A stretch of 6,094 nucleotides of DNA, taken from contig JBELLU010000074.1 in assembly GCA_042096455.1 (NCBI GenBank), positions 1 through 6,094 of the forward strand, in the 5' to 3' direction. The notes below the pieces were generated by a model. The model was given only the letters and a program-made list of their open reading frames with translations. It searched no databases and was not told the DNA's origin. The stretch is from UBA7445 sp042096455. GTDB lineage: Bacteria > Verrucomicrobiota > Verrucomicrobiia > Opitutales > Coraliomargaritaceae. The position numbers and the translations under genes were made by a program. Below are positions 5,928-6,094 of this stretch, one piece after another; positions within the stretch are counted from its first letter, which is position 1, and every line of letters starts with the position of its first letter.

Positions 5928-5961
5928 GAAGTTCAGCGTTCGAGGTTCGATGTTGGACGTT
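5927..5961. repeat. Degenerate period-7 tandem array, five units ending in GTT
   Basis: Five consecutive 7-mers each end in GTT: TGAAGTT at 5927, CAGCGTT at 5934, CGAGGTT at 5941, CGATGTT at 5948 and GGACGTT at 5955. The first four positions vary and the last three are fixed. The units at 5941-5954 are partly inverted relative to 5850-5863. Confidence 0.75.
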
Positions 5962-5981
5962 TTCCGGTGCCCTGCCCTGAG

Positions 5982-6085
5982 GCCAGCCAAGCTGGCGACC
6001 GCTAATAGGCGCTTATTTTCGCTTATCCTAAAACAAAACTATTAGTGTTTATAAGTGAGGATTAGCGGTTCCCGGCTTTGCCGGG
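5982..6085. repeat. 104-bp composite palindrome of 10-mer arms bounded by twin 15-nt hairpins
   Basis: In order it holds: a 6-3-6 hairpin (5982-5996, GCCAGC CAA GCTGGC); a 30-bp arm of three 10-mers on the - strand (5997-6026); a 14-nt AT-rich spacer (6027-6040); a 30-bp arm of three 10-mers on the + strand (ATTAGTGTTT at 6041, ATAAGTGAGG at 6051, ATTAGCGGTT at 6061); and a second 6-3-6 hairpin (6071-6085, CCCGGC TTT GCCGGG). The two hairpins differ in sequence, but both stems stay fully paired. The two outer 10-mers share ATTAGCGGT. The function is unknown. Confidence 0.75.
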
Positions 6086-6094
6086 TTCGTGGTT

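Larger units (their letters stand above)
5677..6094. other. Gene-free intergenic mosaic of short repeats downstream of carA
   Basis: No coding sequence can be supported in this 418-bp stretch. It is filled almost end to end by short-period tandem arrays and inverted repeats: a 7-mer at 5688, hexamers at 5713, a nested inverted repeat at 5768, 8-mers at 5880, 7-mers at 5927 and a composite palindrome at 5982. Composition shifts sharply from the C-ended coding DNA to purine-rich and AT-rich blocks. No tRNA or simple rho-independent terminator with a T tract is recognisable, although the hairpins could act as transcription barriers for carA. Confidence 0.8.

Noticed and set aside
5880..6070. CRISPR array
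   Set aside because: The repeats are only 7 to 10 nt long, degenerate and without unique spacers of constant length, and no cas genes are present.

Overview
This looks like a chromosomal window from a GC-rich, free-living bacterium, most likely of the Verrucomicrobiota or a related PVC lineage. That placement is an inference. It rests on a stand-alone CoaB without a fused CoaC domain, a VC0807-type membrane protein, a 23S-rRNA-IVS-like four-helix-bundle gene, strongly C-ended codons, and degenerate short-repeat intergenic DNA of a kind I associate with that group. No rRNA, tRNA, CRISPR array, transposase or phage gene is visible.

Layout, left to right. (1) A complete type II citrate synthase gene (gltA, + strand, 18-1310). 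(2) A convergent six-helix membrane protein of the VC0807 kind (- strand, 1307-2098), whose stop codon overlaps that of gltA inside one CTAA. (3) Divergent from it, 25 bp away, a stand-alone phosphopantothenate-cysteine ligase gene (coaB, +, 2124-2774). (4) A small, AT-richer four-helix-bundle (S23/IVS family) gene (+, 2852-3178). It appears to have lost helix 2 by an in-frame deletion, and degenerate hexamer repeats in opposite orientations lie on its two sides. (5) A soluble PAS-HisKA-HATPase histidine kinase (+, 3271-4455) with no response regulator in view. (6) carA, the glutaminase subunit of carbamoyl-phosphate synthetase (+, 4519-5676), with no carB in the remaining 418 bp.

(7) The right end (5677-6094) has no gene. 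It is a mosaic of short repeat families: a tandem hexamer tract, a 24-bp inverted repeat whose arms each fold into their own hairpin, a period-8 purine-rich array that switches directly into a period-7 array, and a 104-bp symmetric palindrome. The palindrome is built from 10-mers and bounded by two 15-nt hairpins that differ by compensatory changes. This repeat mosaic, with its possible link to the four-helix-bundle cassette, is the least explained part of the window.

The core genes serve unrelated housekeeping pathways: TCA cycle entry, coenzyme A synthesis, and pyrimidine/arginine precursor supply. There is no sign that they form one functional operon. The kinase and carA are codirectional and 63 bp apart, so they could be cotranscribed.
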